Part shown: positions 31,200 through 33,986 of the stretch, piece after piece | Layout: every line of letters starts with the position of its first letter | How positions within the stretch are numbered: the first letter of the stretch is position 1 | IMG/VR virus record: IMGVR_UViG_3300032240_001336 | Location: 1-33,986 of that record | Length of the DNA stretch: 33,986 nt | Direction: 5' to 3' (one strand) | Origin: a virus | The notes under the pieces: generated by a model | Seen by the model: the letters and a program-made list of their open reading frames with translations, nothing else | Told to the model about the DNA's origin: nothing | Database searches by the model: none | Program-made: the position numbers and the translations under genes

Positions 31200-32195
31200 A
31201 TGGCTCAAACATCTAACCTCAAACTTGTATCACCAGATGCTTCATCTGTATTAATTCCATTGCACAGCCATTTTGCTGTGCTTGCCGGTGGAGTTGACCA
31301 AGCTATTACAGACCGCTTTCAATATAAAATTCTTGCATATGAAACAGTAGCAGATAGAGATGCTGTATATACTGAATCAACTGGTTTACCAGTTGATGTA
31401 AACTCAAGCAAGCCAGCATTAGTTGATGGTGATTTATGCTATATTCGTCAAAATAAAAGATACTACATTTGGAATGTTAACTCAACTGGAACAAACTCTT
31501 GGACTCAAACGCTTAAAAGATTTTATTTTTCTAGCATAGCTAACCGTGATGCATATCTTGCTGAGGATATTATGGAAGGTGACACATGTTATGTCACAGA
31601 CGTTGATATTAACTATACTTGGAATGGCTCTGTTTGGGTTTTAATGTCACAGCAAGCCACAGTGCGTAATATGGATACTGGATATACTTATCAACCACAG
31701 TTTAGCTCGGCAATTTCAACTGGAACATTTACAAATGGTTTAACTTATGCTGTACCAATTTTTATTCCACAAACACTTACTGTATCAAATATTTATTTCA
31801 ACCTCGTTACAGCCTCAACCGCAACAGCATCGTTAACTTTTGCTATCTATAGCAACTCAACTAGCGGAATTGATTATCCAGCCACAAAACTTGTAACTAG
31901 TTCTGCTTTTACGGCTGGAACCGGAACTACTACTGGAGCAAAAACAATAGCAGTTACAGCAACAGTGTTGCAACCAGGAATTTACTGGCTTGCTATGGCA
32001 TCAAACAACGGTGGAGGTACTGACCCAACTATTAGCAGATTCTCCCAATCACCATATTTGCCAATGTCAACTACTACATCTCTAGCTTTTCTTGGCAATG
32101 CTGCATGGTCTATGTCTGGAACTACTCCAGCTGCTACTTGGTCTACAACAAAAACATTGGCTCAATATGGGCCACTAATTACGGTAGGAGCATAA
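31200..32195 (+). CDS. Tail fibre / receptor-binding protein A
   Basis: AGGAGAGAAA directly precedes the ATG. The 331-residue protein has an N-terminal anchor (SPDASSVLIPLHSHF, then LAGGVDQAI), a middle with two repeats of a 'V.DRDAVY / IANRDAYL ... GDxCYV ... W' pattern (about 50-155) that resembles phage fibre shaft modules, and a jelly-roll-like C-terminus of about 160 residues (TLTVSNIYFNLVTASTATAS; LQPGIYWLAMASNN). The latter is the kind of head that binds surface glycans. It shares its anchor with the next gene. Confidence 0.65.
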   Translation: MAQTSNLKLVSPDASSVLIPLHSHFAVLAGGVDQAITDRFQYKILAYETVADRDAVYTESTGLPVDVNSSKPALVDGDLCYIRQNKRYYIWNVNSTGTNSWTQTLKRFYFSSIANRDAYLAEDIMEGDTCYVTDVDINYTWNGSVWVLMSQQATVRNMDTGYTYQPQFSSAISTGTFTNGLTYAVPIFIPQTLTVSNIYFNLVTASTATASLTFAIYSNSTSGIDYPATKLVTSSAFTAGTGTTTGAKTIAVTATVLQPGIYWLAMASNNGGGTDPTISRFSQSPYLPMSTTTSLAFLGNAAWSMSGTTPAATWSTTKTLAQYGPLITVGA

Positions 32196-32196
32196 T

Positions 32197-32868
32197 ATGC
32201 CTAATACAACAACATGGACAATTACTTATCCAGATTCTACAAGTAACTTAACACCGCTTGAATCACATTTTCAAAATATTGCAACAACAACTGATACTGC
32301 CTTAACTACTTTAAAGTCAAATATTAGGGGCTCTGATAGCACCTCAACAATTGGAACACTATCAACTGCTGTTGCTGCTATTAATACTAGACTTGCATTA
32401 AACTTGCAAACATCAGGTGCCAGTCCATCTGGTGCGCCAGTAAACTCTGGAGTTGAAGGCTCAATGCATTGGGATAGCGTTGGAAATGTTTTATGGATTT
32501 ATGACAATGTTGCTGGATGGCAGAAAGTTTGGAGTGATACAGGTTGGCAAAATATAACTGTAAGTGCTACTTTTGCTGCTGGTGGAGCTGTGCCACAGTA
32601 TCGTATAATTGGAAATACAGTACACCTTAGAGGTTCTTTTGCTGCAACTGGAATAACTGCAGCCGGAACATCATATAACGTTGGCCAGCTACCATCAACA
32701 GCATATCCAGCAAGTGCATTATATTATGTTGGAGCTACATCATCTACTGATACAACTAAGGCTTCAAGAATATCAATTTCTGCAAGCGGCGTATTAAGCA
32801 TTACTACCGGTAGCATCACTGGTGGTGTGCCAAGCTATTATATTCACTTCTCATATCCACTACTATAA
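32197..32868 (+). CDS. Tail fibre / receptor-binding protein B
   Basis: It starts one base after the previous stop. The 223-residue protein opens with YPDSTSNLTPLESHF, then IATTTDTAL, the same anchor motif as protein A, followed by a short spacer, a GSMHWDSVGNVLWIYDN strand turn common in phage fibres, and a beta-rich head of about 110 residues (ISVSATFAAGG-like strands; IIGNTVHLRGSFAATGI). With the previous gene it may form a fibre set with different specificities or a base and tip pair. Confidence 0.65.
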   Translation: MPNTTTWTITYPDSTSNLTPLESHFQNIATTTDTALTTLKSNIRGSDSTSTIGTLSTAVAAINTRLALNLQTSGASPSGAPVNSGVEGSMHWDSVGNVLWIYDNVAGWQKVWSDTGWQNITVSATFAAGGAVPQYRIIGNTVHLRGSFAATGITAAGTSYNVGQLPSTAYPASALYYVGATSSTDTTKASRISISASGVLSITTGSITGGVPSYYIHFSYPLL

Positions 32869-32880
32869 TAAGGAAATAAA

Positions 32881-33591
32881 ATGACAGAAACAAAATTACA
32901 CCCAATTCTTGAAAAAAGAGGAATTACTCCAGGAACTCCAGAGGCAGTGCTTAAAGTCGCTGAAGTTTTTGTGCAAATGAAATATGAAGAAGGACCAAAC
33001 AAGGACAATGTTTTTGGTAAATGGTTTGGAGCTAACAACACTCATTGGTGTGCAGAGTTTGTAAGCTACTGCTTCAATAAGGCTGGCGCAGGTCACGTTG
33101 TTAATGGTCTTCAAACAAAAAATGGCTACCTATCCTGTACTGCAGGTATTGCAGCAATGAAGAAGCGTGGCATTAAGCAAGTTGAAGCTAAAGATGCTCA
33201 GCCTGGAGATATCATTTTCTTTGACTGGGAGCACGACCATGACCCAGACCACACAGGAATTGTTGTAAGCAATAACCCTAAAAAGAAGACTATTATTTGT
33301 CGTGAAGGTAATACAAGCCGTGGAGATGGTTCTCGCTCAAATGGTGGGCAAGTTGCTCAGCGCGTTCGTAACTATAGCAATGTTTTTGCTGTATTTCGCC
33401 CAGAGTGGAAGAAGACATCAGTTGATGCTACTAAAGTAATTGTTGAAAAAATAAATAAAGTAGTTGATTCAAAGCCTGTTGAAGCTGTTGCAAAGCCTGT
33501 TATTAAAATTCATGAGCCAGCAAAACCTCCAGTAGTTGAAGCAAAGGTTGTCGTTAACCCACCTAGAACTGGCGGAATGATAGCAGAATAG
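32881..33591 (+). CDS. CHAP/NlpC-P60-type endolysin
   Basis: TAAGGAAAT precedes the ATG. The 236-residue protein has a papain-like cysteine peptidase pattern: THWCAEFVSYCFNKAG with Cys57, DHTGIVVS with His124, and CREGNTS with Glu142/Asn144 as third residue. DAQPGDIIFFDW is the usual strand before His. Such enzymes cut peptidoglycan peptides. No signal peptide is seen, so export would need a holin, a candidate for which follows. Residues about 175-236 are a Lys/Pro/Val-rich tail (KPVIKIHEPAKPPVVE) with no recognised wall-binding repeat. Fibre-to-lysin adjacency could also fit a tail lysin, but position before a holin favours endolysin. Confidence 0.85.
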   Translation: MTETKLHPILEKRGITPGTPEAVLKVAEVFVQMKYEEGPNKDNVFGKWFGANNTHWCAEFVSYCFNKAGAGHVVNGLQTKNGYLSCTAGIAAMKKRGIKQVEAKDAQPGDIIFFDWEHDHDPDHTGIVVSNNPKKKTIICREGNTSRGDGSRSNGGQVAQRVRNYSNVFAVFRPEWKKTSVDATKVIVEKINKVVDSKPVEAVAKPVIKIHEPAKPPVVEAKVVVNPPRTGGMIAE

Positions 33592-33599
33592 CTATACTG

Positions 33600-33605
33600 T
33601 ATAAT
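33600..33605 (+). promoter_or_regulatory. Possible -10 element before the holin gene
   Basis: A consensus TATAAT, with TG directly in front, lies in the 40-base gap between endolysin and holin genes. It would give a leader of about 20 bases. No -35 seen. A separate promoter here would allow lysis timing to be set apart from tail genes. Confidence 0.45.
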
Positions 33606-33631
33606 TACTAATAGGGCGAGAATGGACTAAA

Positions 33632-33907
33632 ATGTTGGAAAGAATAAAAGAAATCGCCTCTATTGTCGGAACGCTAGCTTGGCGCGGCTTTGGTGTATTC
33701 CTATTTATATTAGGTGGTGCAGCTCGTTCTGGTTCTGTTATTACTGGAAGTGCGCTTACTGGTATTTTGATTGCTTGGGTAACTTTGATGCTAGGTATTA
33801 TTGGTGCAGTTGGTTATGCAATTGCCGTAACTGGTTCAGTTAGCACAGAAGATGTTGCTAAGGCGGCTCAGGATGCAGTGCAAAAAGTAGAAAAATCTAG
33901 AGAGTAA
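33632..33907 (+). CDS. Holin candidate
   Basis: The 91-residue protein has two hydrophobic segments (about 19-31 with GFGVFLFILGGAA, and about 40-66 with TGILIAWVTLMLGIIGAVG), a short N-terminal charged helix and a charged C-terminus (AKAAQDAVQKVEKSRE). Size, topology and position right after the endolysin fit a class II holin that opens the membrane to release it. The ribosome binding site is weak (GGGCGAG), with a further ATG-TAA minicodon pair at 33622 just upstream, which might lower or delay expression. Confidence 0.7.
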   Translation: MLERIKEIASIVGTLAWRGFGVFLFILGGAARSGSVITGSALTGILIAWVTLMLGIIGAVGYAIAVTGSVSTEDVAKAAQDAVQKVEKSRE

Positions 33908-33986
33908 TGAAGCAGCCCTCATTTGGGCTGAAATTTTCTAGAACTTTTCTAGCAGCCTTTATTTTTATATCATCATTATTTATTGG
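33907..33986 (+). CDS. Start of a membrane or exported protein, 3' partial
   Basis: ATG 33907 overlaps the holin stop (TAATG). The visible 26 residues read MKQPSFGLKFSRTFLAAFI and then FISSLFI, a basic start followed by a hydrophobic stretch like a signal or transmembrane segment. It could be a second holin, a lysis accessory protein or an unrelated membrane protein. The frame is cut by the window end. Confidence 0.4.
   Translation, partial: MKQPSFGLKFSRTFLAAFIFISSLFI
33913..33937 (+). terminator. Weak terminator-like hairpin after the holin
   Basis: CAGCCC (33913-33918) pairs with GGGCTG (33925-33930), loop of six bases, followed by AAATTTT. It lies inside the partial frame that starts at 33907, so one of the two calls may be wrong, or the terminator is leaky. 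Confidence 0.3.

Overview
The window is a stretch of a tailed double-stranded DNA phage (or prophage) with siphovirus morphology, and every gene I accept is on the + strand. It is AT-rich, roughly 40% GC by eye. The gene order matches phages of Actinobacteria: TerS, TerL, portal, protease-scaffold, capsid decoration, major capsid, connector set, tail tube, frameshifted chaperone, giant tape measure, Dit/Tal, fibres, CHAP lysin, holin. The chaperone downstream frame, the protease type and several apparently leaderless genes fit the same host group. A low-GC (for example freshwater) actinobacterium is a plausible host, but that is inference.

Bases 1-4020 are the end of a non-structural module: a 5'-truncated amidoligase-like enzyme, an unknown gene translationally coupled to it, a class II glutamine amidotransferase with an acidic, aromatic tail, two small helical proteins, a rho-independent terminator, a roughly 335-base non-coding stretch with a strikingly GC-rich structured core, a DUF669-like (possible ssDNA-binding) protein and a two-helix membrane protein. 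The module closes with a UUCG-loop terminator. These genes use A/C-ending codons.

Bases 4234-17414 are the packaging, head and connector module, starting at an apparently leaderless promoter. Codon use switches abruptly to T/G-rich. It holds two small acidic proteins, TerS, a Cys-rich mini-protein, TerL, portal, a maturation protease with a nested scaffold start, a DUF2190-like cement protein, the major capsid protein, and two terminators bracketing a possible roughly 60-nt RNA. These are followed by a collagen-repeat fibre with its own promoter, a small helical partner, four connector/neck/terminator proteins, a small conserved protein, the tail tube, and the tail assembly chaperone with a T-TTT-TTA -1 frameshift site.

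Bases 17410-33986 are tail and lysis. The tape measure gene is 10.4 kb (3458 residues). Between its N-terminal coiled coils and its TP901-type core sits what reads as a complete DEDDh (DnaQ-like) 3'-5' exonuclease domain with all five signature residues; this is the most unusual observation here. Distal tail and tail-hub proteins follow, then three fibre or receptor-binding candidates (two sharing an N-terminal anchor motif), a CHAP-type endolysin, a holin candidate, and the start of another membrane or exported protein cut by the window edge.

No integrase, repressor, tRNA, CRISPR array or insertion sequence was seen, so lifestyle cannot be decided from this window. All functional calls come from reading motifs and gene order by eye; no database search was run.
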